Under the pieces are notes generated by a model that searched no databases, was not told the DNA's origin, and worked only from the letters and a program-made list of their open reading frames with translations. Below are positions 13,043 through 28,000 of a stretch of 64,000 bases of DNA, piece by piece. Position numbers and translations under genes: made by a program. Source of the DNA: Apostichopus japonicus (taxonomy: Eukaryota; Echinodermata; Holothuroidea; Aspidochirotida; Stichopodidae); NCBI RefSeq assembly GCF_037975245.1, contig NC_092571.1, positions 22,553,917-22,617,916 on the forward strand. The letters run 5' to 3'. How positions within the stretch are numbered: position 1 is the stretch's first letter; every line of letters begins with the position of its first letter.

Positions 13043-16000
13043 CATATATATGAAAGATGTACGAATAATTACGATTTTTTAAATTAAAAAATATGAACAA
13101 AAATAAATGTACAAACGTGTTATTGCTATGCAGACAATATTTTGTATTGCATATTCTTACACAACAGAAATATAGTATGATGTCAGATTAATAATTCAGA
13201 TTGGAAGATCCAACGTTTCGCACAACTGGTACATGAGTAAAATATAGCTTTTGGCATTATTAATTTTATTTTTTATTTTTGTATCATAGCTATTAATATA
13301 CAATATTAGAATATCTATCTATATCTATATATATTTAAACTGAGTCAGTTCCCTTTCGATTTCGACATTTGGCTCTCCGAATCCAAGGGATTCAGAGTCA
13401 ATATTGTGAACATGGTAAATATGAAACGATTAACAGAAAACAAAGAGGCAGTGGCACTATATGAACACATCAAAAATTGCAAAATGACAGTTCCCAGACA
13501 CGACTTTTTATCTAGGTTGTCTCCCAAACTGAACAGGTTTTTCTTGGCTGTTTGGTGTATGGAGTTGTTCTTCATAAACATATCTACCATATAAGCCAAA
13601 AATGATGGCTGGGTTTGTGTCCCATTTAAAAATGGGGGGAACGGTGTCCATTTAAGACCTCTCTGGTACAGGTAGGGTCCGGATATACTTAGAACAACGT
13701 AGACAAAAAAAACCTAGATATTTCAGTTTTGTTGGAGAAATACTTTATCACTCTTATTCTAAGAATCTAAGTAACTTCTTTGTTTTGATCTTATCTATGT
13801 AGCGTCTATACCTTGTAGTTGTAAGGATTTGACTGATATCGTCAAGAAAGAAAAAATTAAGGGGGAACGGTGTCCATATAAGACTATTCTGGTACGAGTG
13901 GGGTTCGAACCCACGCGGACATTTATCCATTGGAACTTAAGTCCAACGCCTTAACCACTCGGCCATCGTACCAGCTACGACAAAGTTCTTGGCTGAAGTT
14001 TGCCTAAAAAAACTTTTAAGAAAAGCTAAAACAGATGGGCAAATGTAAAACCTTAACTTTTGTATTAAGGAACTACGTAGAAAAAGAAACTTAGTTATTT
14101 TCTTTTTGTGTGAGAAATATTTCATCACTCCTAGTTTAAGATTGAAATAACTTCGTTGTATTGAACTTATCGATTTAAATCCTATAAATTGTTGTATGTC
14201 GGGATTCGACAAGGAAGAAAAAGGAAGGAGAAAAAGGAGAACGGTGTCCATATAAGTCTACTCTGGTACGAGTGGGGTTCGAACCCACGCGGACATTTGT
14301 CCATTGGAACTTAAGTCCAACGCCTTAACCACTCGGCTATCGTACCAGCTACGATATAAAACTTGGCTGAAGTTTGCCAAAAAAGGCCAACAAAAGGTAA
14401 AACAGATGGGTAAATGTATAAACTTAACTTTTGCATCAAGGAACAACGTAGAAAAAGTAACTTAGTTATTTTCTTTTTGTGTGAGAAATATTCCACCACT
14501 GCTAGTTTTTCGATTAAATTACTACGTTGTATTGAACTTATCTATGTAGGGCCTATGAATTGTTGTATGTCGGGATTCGACAAGAAAGAAAAAAATATGG
14601 AGAAAAAGGAGAACGGTGTCCATATAAGACTACTCTGGTACGAGTGGGGTTCGACCCACGCGGACATTTGTCCATTGGAACTTAAGTCCAACGCCTTAAC
14701 CACTCGGCCATCGTACCAGCTACGATATAAAACTTGGCTGAAGTTTGCCCAAAAAAAAAACGAAAGGTAAAACAGATGGGTAAATGTATAAACTTAACTT
14801 TTGCATCAAGGAACAACGTAGAAAAAGAAACTTAGATATTTTCTTTTTGTGTGAGAAATATTCCACCACTGCTAGTTTTTCGATTAAAATTACTACGTTG
14901 TATTGAACTTATCTATGTAGGGCCTATGAATTGTTGTATGTCGGTCTTCGACAAGAAAGAAAAAAATAAGGAGAAAAAGGAGAACGGTGTCCATATAAGA
15001 CTACTCTGGTACGAGTGGGGTTCGACCCACGCGGACATTTGTCCATTGGAACTTAAGTCCAACGCCTTAACCACTCGGCCATCGTACCAGCTACGATATA
15101 AAACTTGGCTGAAGTTTGCCAAAAAAACCAACGAAAGGTAAAACAGATGGGTAAATGTATAAACTTAACTTTTGCATCAAGGAACAACGTAGAAAAAGAA
15201 ACTTAGTTATTTCTTTTTGTATGAGAAAAAATTCCATCACTGCTAGGTTTTCGATTAAAATGACTTCGTTATATTGAACTTATCTATGTAGGGCCTATGA
15301 ATTGTTGTATGTCGGGATTCGACAAGAAAGAAAAAAATAAGGAGAAAAAGGAGAACGGTGTCCATATAAGTCTACTCTGGTACGAGTGGGGTTCGAACCC
15401 ACGCGGACATTTGTCCATTGGAACTTAAGTCCAACGCCTTAACCACTCGGCCATCGTACCAGCTACGCTATAAAACTTGGCTGAAGTTTGCCAATAAAAT
15501 GTAAAACAGAGGGGTAAATGTATAAACTTAACTTTTGCCCCAAGGAACAACGTAGAAAAAGAAACTTACTTATTTTCTTTTTTTGTGAGAAATATTTCAT
15601 CACTGCTAGTTTAAGATTAAAATAACTTCGTTGTATTGAATTTATCTATGTAGGGTCTATAAATTATTGTTTGTCGGGATTCGACAAGGAAGAAAAAAAA
15701 AGGAGAAATAGGAGAACGCTATCCATATTAGACTACTCTGGTACGAGTGGGGTTCGACCCACGCGGACATTTGTCCATTGGAACTTAAGTCCAACGCCTT
15801 AACCACTCGGCCATCGTACCAGCTACGATATAAAACTTGGCTGAAGTTTGCCAATAAAATGTAAAACAGAGGGGTAAATGTATATTCTTAACTTTTGCTT
15901 CAAGGAACAACGTAGAAAAGAAACTTAGTTATTTTCTTTTTGTGTGAGAAATATTTCATCACTCCTAGTTTAAGATTGAAATAACTTCGTTGTTTTGAAC

Positions 16001-19000
16001 TTATCGATTTAAATCCTATAAATTGTTGTATGTCGGTCATCGACAAGAAAGAAAAAAATAAGGAGAAAAAGGAGAACGGTGTCCATATAAGTCTACTCTG
16101 GTACGAGTGGGGTTCGAACCCACGCGGACATTTGTCCATTGGAACTTAAGTCCAACGCCTTAACCACTCGGCCATCGTACCAGCTACGATATAAAACTTG
16201 GCTGAAGTTTGCCAAAAAAAGCCAACAAAAGGTAAAACAGATGGGTAAATGTATAAACTTAACTTTTGCATCAAGGAACAACGTAGAAAAGAAACTTAGT
16301 TAATTTCTTTTTGTGTGAGAAAAAATTCCATCACTGCTAGTTTTTCGATTAAAATGACTTCGTTGTATTGAACTTATCTATGTAGGCCTATGAATTGTTG
16401 TATGTCGGGATTCGACAAGAAAGAAAAAATATGGAGAAAAAGGAGAACGGTGTCCATATAAGTCTACTCTGGTACGAGTGGGGTTCGAACCCACGCGGAC
16501 ATTTGTCCATTGGAACTTAAGTCCAACGCCTTAACCACTCGGCCATCGTACCAGCTACGCTATAAAACTTGGCTGAAGTTTGCCAATAAAATGTAAAACA
16601 GATGGGTAAATGTATAACCTTCACTTTTGATTCAAGGAACAACGTAGAAAAAAGAAACTTACTTATTTTCTTTTTTGTGAGAAATATTTCATCACTGCTA
16701 GTTTAAGATTAAAATAACTTCGTTGTATTGAATTTATCTATGTAGGGTCTATAAATTGTTGTTTGTCGGGATTCGACAAGAAAGAAAAAATATGGAGAAA
16801 TAGGAGAACGCTATCCATATTAGACTACTCTGGTACGAGTGGGGTTCGAACCCACGCGGACATTTGTCCATTGGAACTTAAGTCCAACGCCTTAACCACT
16901 CGGCCATCGTACCAGCTACGATATAATAATTGGATACAATTTGCCAAAAAGCTAAAAAGATGGGAAAATGTAATTTAACATTTTCTTCAAGGAACAACGT
17001 AGAAAAGGATAACTTAGTTATGTTTTTTTTTTGTGTGAGAAATATATATTTCACACTGTAAGTTTAAGATTGAAATAACTTCGTTGTATTGAACTTATCG
17101 ATTTAAATCCTATAAATTGTTGTATGTCGGGATTCGACAAGGAAGAAAAAGGAAGGAGAAAAAGGAGAACGGTGTCCATAAAAGACTACTCTGGTACGAG
17201 TGGGGTTCGAACCCACGCGGACATTTGTCCTTTGGAACTTAAGTCCAACGCCTTAACCACTCGGCCATCGTACCAGCTACGATATAATACTTGGCTGAAG
17301 TTTGCCAAAACACCAAAACAAGCTAAAACGGATGGGTAAATGTATAATCTTATCTTTTGCTTCAAGGAACAACGTAGAAAAAGAAACTTAGTTATTTTCT
17401 TTTTGTATGAGAAATATTTCATCACTGCTAGTTTAAGATTAAAATAACTTCGTTGTATTTAATTTATCTATGTAAGGCCTATAAATTGTTGTTTGTCGGG
17501 ATTCGACAAGGAAGAAAAAGGAAGGAGAAAAAGGAGAACGGTGTCCATAAAAGACTACTCTGGTACGAGTGGGGTTCGAACCCACGCGGACATTTGTCCA
17601 TTGGAACTTAAGTCCAACGCCTTAACCGCTCGGCCATCGTACCAGCTACGACATAATACTTGGCTGAAGTTTGCCAAAAAACAGCTAAAAAGATGGGTAA
17701 ATGTATAATCTTAACTTTTGCTTCAAGGAACAACGTAGAAAAAAAACTTAGTTAATTTTTTTTTGTGTGAGAAAAAATTCCATCACTGCTAGTTTTTCGA
17801 TTAAAATGACTTCGTTGTATTGAACTTATCTATGTAGGCCTATGAATTGTTGTATGTCGGTCTTCGACAAGAAAGAAAAAATACGGAGAAAAAGGAGAAC
17901 GGTGTCCATATAAGTCTACACTGGTACGAGTGGGGTTCGAACCCACGCGGACATTTGTCCATTGGAACTTAAGTCCAACGCCTTAACCACTCGGCCATCG
18001 TACCAGCTACGATATATCACTTGGCTGAACTTTGCCAAAACGCCAAAACAAGCTAAAACAGATGGGTAAATGTATAATCCTATCTTTTGCTTCAAGCAAC
18101 AACGTAGAAAAAGAAACTTAGTTAATTTCTTTTTGTATGAGAAAAAATTCCATCACTGCTAGTTTTTCGATTAAAATGACTTCGTTGTATTGAACTTATC
18201 TATGTAGGCCTATGAATTGTTGTATGTCGGGATTCGACAAGAAAGAAAAAATATGGAGAAAAAGGAGAACGGTGTCCATATAAGTCTACTCTGGTACGAG
18301 TGGGGTTCGAACCCACGCGGACATTTGTCCATTGGAACTTAAGTCCAACGCCTTAACCACTCGGCCATCGTACCAGCTACGCTATAAAACTTGGCTGAAG
18401 TTTGCCAATAAAATGTAAAACAGATGGGTAAATGTATAACCTTAACTTTTGCTTCAAGGAACAACGTAGAAAAAAGAAACTTACTTATTTTCTTTTTTTG
18501 TGAGAAATATTTCATCACTGCTAGTTTAAGATTAAAATAACTTCGTTGTATTGAATTTATCTATGTAAGGCCTATAAATTGTTGTTTGTCGGGATTCGAC
18601 AAGGAAGAAAAAATATGGAGAAATAGGAGAACGCTATCCATATTAGACTACTCTGGTACGAGTGGATTTCGAACCCACGCGGACATTTGTCCATTGGAAC
18701 TTAAGTCCAACGCCTTAACCACTCGGCCATCGTACCAGCTACGACATAATACTTGGCTGAAGTTTGCCAAAAAACAGCTAAAAAGATGGGTAAATGTATA
18801 ATCTTAACTTTTGCTTCAAGGAACAACGTAGAAAAAGTAACTTAGTTATTTTCTTTTTGTGTGAGAAATAATTCCATCACTGCTAGTTTAAGATTAAAAT
18901 AACTTCGTTGTATTGAACGTATATATGTAGATCCTACAAATTGTTGTTTGTCGGGATTCGACAAGAAAGAAAACGTAACGAGAAAAAGGAGCACGGTGTC

Positions 19001-22000
19001 CAAATAAGACTACTCTGGTACGAGTGGGGTTCGAACCCACGCGGACATTTGTCCATTGGAACTTAAGTCCAACGCCTTAACCACTCGGCCATCGTACCAG
19101 CTACGATATAAAACTTGGCTGAAGTTTGCCAAAAAAATCCAACAAAAGGTAAAACAGATGGGTAAATGTATAAACTTAACTTTTGCATCAAGGAACAACG
19201 TAGAAAAGAAACTTAGTTAATTTCTTTTTGTGTGAGAAAAAATTCATCACTGCTAGTTTTTCGATTAAAATGACTTCGTTGTATTGAACTTATCTATGTA
19301 GGCCTATGAATTGTTGTATGTCGGTCTTCGACAAGAAAGAAAAAATATGGAGAAAAAGGAGAACGGTGTCCATATAAGTCTACACTGGTACGAGTGGGGT
19401 TCGAACCCACGCGGACATTTGTCCATTGGAACTTAAGTCCAACGCCTTAACCACTCGGCCATCGTACCAGCTACGCTATAAAACTTGGCTGAAGTTTGCC
19501 AATAAAATGTAAAACAGATGGGTAAATGTATAACCTTAACTTTTGCTTCAAGGAACAACGTAGAAAAAAGAAACTTACTTATTTTCTTTTTTTGTGAGAA
19601 ATATTTCATCACTGCTAGTTTAAGATTAAAATAACTTCGTTGTATTGAATTTATCTATGTAAGGCCTATAAATTGTTGTTTGTCGGGATTCGACAAGGAA
19701 GAAAAAATATGGAGAAATAGGAGAACGCTATCCATATTAGACTACTCTGGTACGAGTGGATTTCGAACCCACGCGGACATTTGTCCATTGGAACTTAAGT
19801 CCAACGCCTTAACCACTCGGCCATCGTACCAGCTACGACATAATACTAGGCTGAAGTTTGCCAAAAAACAGCTAAAAAGATGGGTAAATGTATAATCTTA
19901 ACTTTTGCTTCAAGGAACAACGTAGAAAAAGTAACTTAGTTATTTTCTTTTTGTGTGAGAAATAATTCCATCACTGCTAGTTTAAGATTAAAATAACTTC
20001 GTTGTATTGAACGTATATATGTAGATCCTACAAATTGTTGTTTGTCGGGATTCGACAAGAAAGAAAACGTAACGAGAAAAAGGAGCACGGTGTCCAAATA
20101 AGACTACTCTGGTACGAGTGGGGTTCGAACCCACGCGGACATTTGTCCATTGGAACTTAAGTCCAACGCCTTAACCACTCGGCCATCGTACCAGCTACGA
20201 TATAAAACTTGGCTGAAGTTTGCCAAAAAAAGCCAACAAAAGGTAAAACAGATGGGTAAATGTATAAACTTAACTTTTGCATCAAGGAACAACGTAGAAA
20301 AGAAACTTAGTTAATTTCTTTTTGTGTGAGAAAAAATTCCATCACTGCTAGTTTTTCGATTAAAATGACTTCGTTGTATTGAACTTATCTATGTAGGCCT
20401 ATGAATTGTTGTATGTCGGTCTTCGACAAGAAAGAAAAAATATGGAGAAAAAGGAGAACGGTGTCCATATAAGTCTACTCTGGTACGAGTGGGGTTCGAA
20501 CCCACGCGGACATTTGTCCATTGGAACTTAAGTCCAACGCCTTAACCACTCGGCCATCGTACCAGCTACGCTATAAAACTTGGCTGAAGTTTGCCAATAA
20601 AATGTAAAACAGATGGGTAAATGTATAACCTTAACTTTTGCTTCAAGGAACAACGTAGAAAAAAGAAACTTACTTATTTTCTTTTTTTGTGAGAAATATT
20701 TCATCACTGCTAGTTTAAGATTAAAATAACTTCGTTGTATTGAATTTATCTATGTAGGGTCTATAAATTGTTGTTTGTCGGGATTCGACAAGAAAGAAAA
20801 AATATGGAGAAATAGGAGAACGCTATCCATATTAGACTACTCTGGTACGAGTGGGGTTCGAACCCACGCGGACATTTGTCCATTGGAACTTAAGTCCAAC
20901 GCCTTAACCACTCGGCCATCGTACCAGCTACGATATAATAATTGGATACAATTTGCCAAAGAGCTAAAAAGATGGGAAAATGTAATTTAACATTTTCTTC
21001 AACGAACAACGTAGAAAAGGATAACTTAGTTATGTTTTTTTTTTGTGTGAGAAATATATATTTCACACTGTAAGTTTAAGATTGAAATAACTTCGTTGTA
21101 TTGAACTTATCGATTTAAATCCTATAAATTGTTGTATGTCGGGATTCGACAAGGAAGAAAAAGGAAGGAGAAAAAGGAGAACGGTGTCCATAAAAGACTA
21201 CTCTGGTACGAGTGGGGTTCGAACCCACGCGGACATTTGTCCATTGGAACTTAAGTCCAACGCCTTAACCACTCGGCCATCGTACCAGCTACGATATAAT
21301 ACTTGGCTGAAGTTTGCCAAAACACCAAAACAAGCTAAAACGGATGGGTAAATGTATAATCCTATCTTTTGCTTCAAGCAACAACGTAGAAAAAGAACTT
21401 AGTTATTTTCTTTTTGTATGAGAAATATTTCATCACTGCTAGTTTAAGATTAAAATAACTTCGTTGTATTTAATTTATCTATGTAAGGCCTATAAATTGT
21501 TGTTTGTCGGGATTCGACAAGGAAGAAAAAATAAGGAGAAATAGGAGAACGCTGTCCATATAAGACTACTCTGGTACGAGTGGGGTTCGAACCCACGCGG
21601 ACATTTGTCCATTGGAACTTAAGTCCAACGCCTTAACCACTCGGCCATCGTACCAGCTACGATATAATAATTGGATACAATTTGCCAAAGAGCTAAAAAG
21701 ATGGGAAAATGTAATTTAACATTTTCTTCAACGAACAACGTAGAAAAGGATAACTTAGTTATGTTTTTTTTTTGTGTGAGAAATATATATTTCACACTGT
21801 AAGTTTAAGATTGAAATAACTTCGTTGTATTGAACTTATCGATTTAAATCCTATAAATTGTTGTATGTCGGGATTCGACAAGGAAGAAAAAGGAAGGAGA
21901 AAAAGGAGAACGGTGTCCATAAAAGACTACTCTGGTACGAGTGGGGTTCGAACCCACGCGGACATTTGTCCATTGGAACTTAAGTCCAACGCCTTAACCA

Positions 22001-25000
22001 CTCGGCCATCGTACCAGCTACGATATAATACTTGGCTGAAGTTTGCCAAAACACCAAAACAAGCTAAAACGGATGGGTAAATGTATAATCCTATCTTTTG
22101 CTTCAAGCAACAACGTAGAAAAAGAACTTAGTTATTTTCTTTTTGTATGAGAAATATTTCATCACTGCTAGTTTAAGATTAGTTTAGTTTAGTTTAGTAG
22201 AAAAAAGGATCAGGAGGGACACTTAAGTCCCCATCAAGGACCCTATAAAGAGAGGGAAAAAAACTGAAGACACAAACACTCAGACCCGATTACAATGCTT
22301 AAAGTGCTTGTCCAAAGCATTCTTAAACCCATTGACACTACTTGCAAGTACAACTTTCTCAGGCAAACTATTCCACTCATTCACAACCCTATTAGAAAAA
22401 AAGTTATGCCGAATATTAATCCTACTATGCGACTTTTGAAGTTTAAGACAATGACCTCTAGTACAACTACTGTTTGCAAACATGAAAAAGTCGGTAAAGG
22501 ATAAATTGTCGAAACCATACACAATCTTGAAAACCTGGATCAAGTCCCCACGTAACCTCCTAAGCTCCAGTGTGGTGAGATTCAACAGTTGTAACCGCCT
22601 ATAATAAGGAACCCTCTTTAAGGAACTAATCATCCTAGTAGCCCTCCTCTGGACCTTTTCAAGTACTTCCTTATCCTTAGCAAAATAAGGGTTCCAAGCC
22701 TGCACAGCATACTCCAGATGAGGCCTAACCAACTGCTTATAAAGCCTAACTACGATGTCCTCTTTCAGAAAACTGAAGTTCCTCTTGATCATACCTAAAA
22801 CCCTATTACCTCTTTTAGCAGCTTCAAGACAATGTTTGGAAGGTTGCAGAGACGAGTCAATGTAGATACCTAGGTCTCTTTCAACAGAGACCTCCTGTAA
22901 CTCCACACCATTTAGATTGTATGTAAACTTTTGGTTACTACTACCAATGTGCATTACCTTACATTTATCAATATTAAAAAGCATTTGCCACCCCTGAGAC
23001 CAGGAAAAAATCTTATCTAAATCCGCTTGAAATTTCTCAGAATCGCTTTTGGAAGAGACCTCAGAATACAATTTGGTGTCATCAGCAAACTTCTTAGCTG
23101 TACACAAAATATCTCCGTCGATGTCATTTATATAGGCAACAAACAACAGGGGACCTAATACAGACCCTTGTGGAACCCCACTAGTAACGTTCTGCCAAGA
23201 AGAAGCACAGCCATTAATTACCACCCTCTGTTCCCTATTACCAAGCCAATTCCCGATCCAAGACAGTAAATTCCCTATGACACCCATGCTCTTCAGCCTA
23301 AGTAAAAGACGCTGGTGGGGAACTTTATCAAAGGCCTTCTGGAAATCCAGGAACACAACATCTACAGACATCTGCCTATTTAGTGAGCTTGTTACATCTT
23401 CCATAAACTCAAGGATATTAGTGAGACAAGACCTTTTTTGACAAAAGCCATGCTGAGACTCTCTGATCAAAGACTGACTGCTGAAGTGACAGACCAAAGA
23501 CTTTTTAACAATAGACTCCATGACCTTACAAACTACACTAGTGAGACTAACGGGCCTATAATTACAGGGCTTAGTCTTATCACCCTTCTTGAAAATTGGG
23601 GTAATATTAGCACATCTCCAGTCCCTAGGAACATAACCTTCATCCATAAATTTACTAAAAATCAACGAGAGTGGAACGCAGAAATAGTGTGCAAGAGTCT
23701 TCAACAAATACGGATGGATTGCATCCGGTCCAGAAGCTTTAGAAACATTTAGACGAAGCAGCTCCTTTAAGACAACGTCATCCGAAAATAAGACCGTATC
23801 CAGTTTAGGCCTATCACTGCCCCCCTGAAAATCTGGAATACTACTCGTATCTTCCCTTGTGAAAACCGACACAAAATAGTCGTTCAAAAGATCTGCAACA
23901 TCCTGACTATCAGTAACTATCTTATCAGCCTGTGGTGCCCTAAGGGAAACAATTGCATCTTTAACTTTCTGCTTAGACCTGACATAAGAAAAGAAGGCCT
24001 TTGGGTTATCCTTAATTTTTAGGGCGATGCTTTTTTCGAAATTCAATTTTGCATCAGAGACTAAGCATTCTACTTTCAGCTGATGAATTTTAAACTTGGC
24101 CAAAAGAGATTCAGATTTAGTCCTCCTAAACAACTTCCACATTCTACGTTTTTGCCTAATTGCACATCTAACTTTCTTATTCATCCAGTGAGGCATACTG
24201 CTTTTACGACGACGATTCTTCCACGGAACATGATTTTCCATAATGACCTTTAATTTATCAGCAAAACAAATCCAAGACTGAGAAGCACTCATATCACTAA
24301 ACAAATTAATCCAATCTGTACCCTTTAGTAAAGTTTCAATTGCCTCTGTATCTGATCTCGAAAAATCAGGGACTTTTTCCTTGCTAATAGAACTTACGAC
24401 CTTACAAACAACATCAAAAGCTAGTATATCATGATCACTAGTTCCTAGTTTTCCTAGACCGGTCAAATCAACAACATTGCTTGGATTAGAACTCAAAACA
24501 AGATCCAGGATGTTATCCCCCCTAGTAGGGAAAGTAACATGTTGATGTAAAAAGCAATCTTGCACAACATCTAGAAAATTACTACCTTTCCTACTACTAG
24601 AACCATCTATCCAATTAATGTCAGGAAAATTAAAGTCGCCCATTATAACAACATCACCTTTAGCAGCCTTTCTAATTGAATCAAACAGCACGACATCATT
24701 ATCATCGCTGCTGTTAGGAGAGCGGTAAACAACACCTACAGTGATAACGTCCCTGGACCTCTTGGAGTTGTTTGTGGACAACTCGCACCAGACAGAATTA
24801 ACAAAAGACCCTTGCAACTGAGATTTCTCAACACTTACAATGTCATCCCTAACATACAGTAAAACTCCCCCACCAACCCCATTATGAGTATCCCTTCTGT
24901 CCTGACGATACACAACATACCCCGGGTGAGAAACCTCAGCACTATCAATGTCCTCCCTTAACCAAGACTCGGTGATACCAAACACATCCGGTTTCAGATC

Positions 25001-28000
25001 CTCGAGAAGCACAGTAAATTCAGCAAAATTTTTACGAATACTTCTAGCATTGGTAAAGACAATCTTCAGCCTATCCCTGAAACTATGTACCTTAGCATGC
25101 CTCCTAAAGTTAGAACTATGACTATCACTTATTTTGCTCTCAAAACGCCTATAATCGCCTCCACTAGGAACATAATCCTTATCCAAACTAATTCCTGACT
25201 TCATCGCCCCCCAATTTAGTTTAAACATAGCTGTTCAACAGAGTAATTCACCATCCTACCAAACAACGAGGCCCCAGTATTAGCTAAGTGCAAACCATCC
25301 CTGGCGAACAGATCCCTTCTACCCTGGAAAGATGACCACATGTCAACAAATGTGAAGCCGAAGTCGGCACACAAACTATACAATAAACCATTCAAAGTTA
25401 CAATCTTTTCTGACAGAACCTTGCTGTCAAATCTTGGCAACAAACTGCATATGACAACTTTAGCCCGAGTTGATGCTAGTCGACACATCAATTCGTGGTA
25501 CCTAGACTGAATAATGTTTTGCGACTCCTTCTGCACATTGTTAGTGCCTACCTGGACTACAACCACCTCCTCATCTGACACGATTTTGTTTACCCTGTTA
25601 CTGACATCCTGGATTTTAGCACCTGGCAAACATACCCTGACCCTTTTTGCTTTATCCGCCCTGCAGAACTCTCGGTCTACATACCGTACTAATGAATCCC
25701 CAATTAAAATAACTTCGTTGTATTTAATTTATCTATGTAAGGCCTATAAATTGTTGTTTGTCGGGATTCGACAAGGAAGAAAAAATAAGGAGAAATAGGA
25801 GAACGCTGTCCATATAAGACTACTCTGGTACGAGTGGGGTTCGAACCCACGCGGACATTTGTCCATTGGAACTTAAGTCCAACGCCTTAACCACTCGGCC
25901 ATCGTACCAGCTACGATATAATAATTGGATACAATTTGCCAAAGAGCTAAAAAGATGGGAAAATGTAATTTAACATTTTCTTCAACGAACAACGTAGAAA
26001 AGGATAACTTAGTTATGTTTTTTTTTGTGTGAGAAATATATATTTCACACTGTAAGTTTAAGATTGAAATAACTTCGTTGTATTGAACTTATCGATTTAA
26101 ATCCTATAAATTGTTGTATGTCGGGATTCGACAAGGAAGAAAAAGGAAGGAGAAAAAGGAGAACGGTGTCCATAAAAGACTACTCTGGTACGAGTGGGGT
26201 TCGAACCCACGCGGACATTTGTCCATTGGAACTTAAGTCCAACGCCTTAACCACTCGGCCATCGTACCAGCTACGATATAATACTTGGCTGAAGTTTGCC
26301 AAAACACCAAAACAAGCTAAAACGGATGGGTAAATGTATAATCCTATCTTTTGCTTCAAGCAACAACGTAGAAAAAGAACTTAGTTATTTTCTTTTTGTA
26401 TGAGAAATATTTCATCACTGCTAGTTTAAGATTAAAATAACTTCGTTGTATTTAATTTATCTATGTAAGGCCTATAAATTGTTGTTTGTCGGGATTCGAC
26501 AAGGAAGAAAAAATAAGGAGAAATAGGAGAACGCTGTCCATATAAGACTACTCTGGTACGAGTGGGGTTCGAACCCACGCGGACATTTGTCCATTGGAAC
26601 TTAAGTCCAACGCCTTAACCACTCGGCCATCGTACCAGCTACGATATAATAATTGGATACAATTTGCCAAAGAGCTAAAAAGATGGGAAAATGTAATTTA
26701 ACATTTTCTTCAACGAACAACGTAGAAAAGGATAACTTAGTTATGTTTTTTTTTGTGTGAGAAATATATATTTCACACTGTAAGTTTAAGATTGAAATAA
26801 CTTCGTTGTATTGAACTTATCGATTTAAATCCTATAAATTGTTGTATGTCGGGATTCGACAAGGAAGAAAAAGGAAGGAGAAAAAGGAGAACGGTGTCCA
26901 TAAAAGACTACTCTGGTACGAGTGGGGTTCGAACCCACGCGGACATTTGTCCATTGGAACTTAAGTCCAACGCCTTAACCACTCGGCCATCGTACCAGCT
27001 ACGATATAATACTTGGCTGAAGTTTGCCAAAACACCAAAACAAGCTAAAACGGATGGGTAAATGTATAATCCTATCTTTTGCTTCAAGCAACAACGTAGA
27101 AAAAGAACTTAGTTATTTTCTTTTTGTATGAGAAATATTTCATCACTGCTAGTTTAAGATTAAAATAACTTCGTTGTATTTAATTTATCTATGTAAGGCC
27201 TATAAATTGTTGTTTGTCGGGATTCGACAAGGAAGAAAAAATAAGGAGAAATAGGAGAACGCTGTCCATATAAGACTACTCTGGTACGAGTGGGGTTCGA
27301 ACCCACGCGGACATTTGTCCATTGGAACTTAAGTCCAACGCCTTAACCACTCGGCCATCGTACCAGCTACGACATAATACTTGGCTGAAGTTTGCCAAAA
27401 AACAAGCTAAAATGATGGGTAAATGTATAATCTTAACTTTTGCTTCAAGGAACAACGTAGAAAAAGTAACTTAGTTATTTTCTTTTTGTGTGAGAAATAA
27501 TTCCATCACTGCTAGTTTAAGATTAAAATAACTTCGTTGTATTGAACGTATATATGTAGATCCTACAAATTGTTGTTTGTCGGTCTTCGACAAGAAAGAA
27601 AAAGTAACGAGAAAAAGGAGCACGGTGTCCAAATAAGACTACTCTGGTACGAGTGGGGTTCGAACCCACGCGGACATTTGTCCATTGGAACTTAAGTCCA
27701 ACGCCTTAACCACTCGGCCATCGTACCAGCTACGATATAAAACTTGGCTGAAGTTTGCCAAAAAAAGCCAACAAAAGGTAAAACAGATGGGTAAATGTAT
27801 AAACTTAACTTTTGCATCAAGGAACAACGTAGAAAAGAAACTTAGTTAATTTCTTTTTGTGTGAGAAAAAATTCCATCACTGCTAGTTTTTCGATTAAAA
27901 TGACTTCGTTGTATTGAACTTATCTATGTAGGCCTATGAATTGTTGTATGTCGGTCTTCGACAAGAAAGAAAAAATATGGAGAAAAAGGAGAACGGTGTC

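Larger units (their letters stand above)
22181..25705 (-). mobile_element. CR1-like non-LTR retrotransposon, 5'-truncated, inserted in the tRNA array
   Basis: Comparison with intact units places the insertion exactly between ...GTTTAAGATT (ending 22,180) and AAAATAACTTCG (starting 25,706). The insert is 3,525 bp with no target duplication beyond a possible shared ATT. On the minus strand it starts inside ORF1 at the esterase GDSL block and contains an intact ORF2. It ends in a short pentamer-like 3' repeat (AAACT)n. Repeated short 3' tails and little or no TSD are typical of the CR1/L2 group. Confidence 0.9.

Noticed and set aside
23438-25798. Plus-strand ORFs across the LINE
   Set aside because: Antisense shadows of the intact reverse transcriptase and esterase frames.
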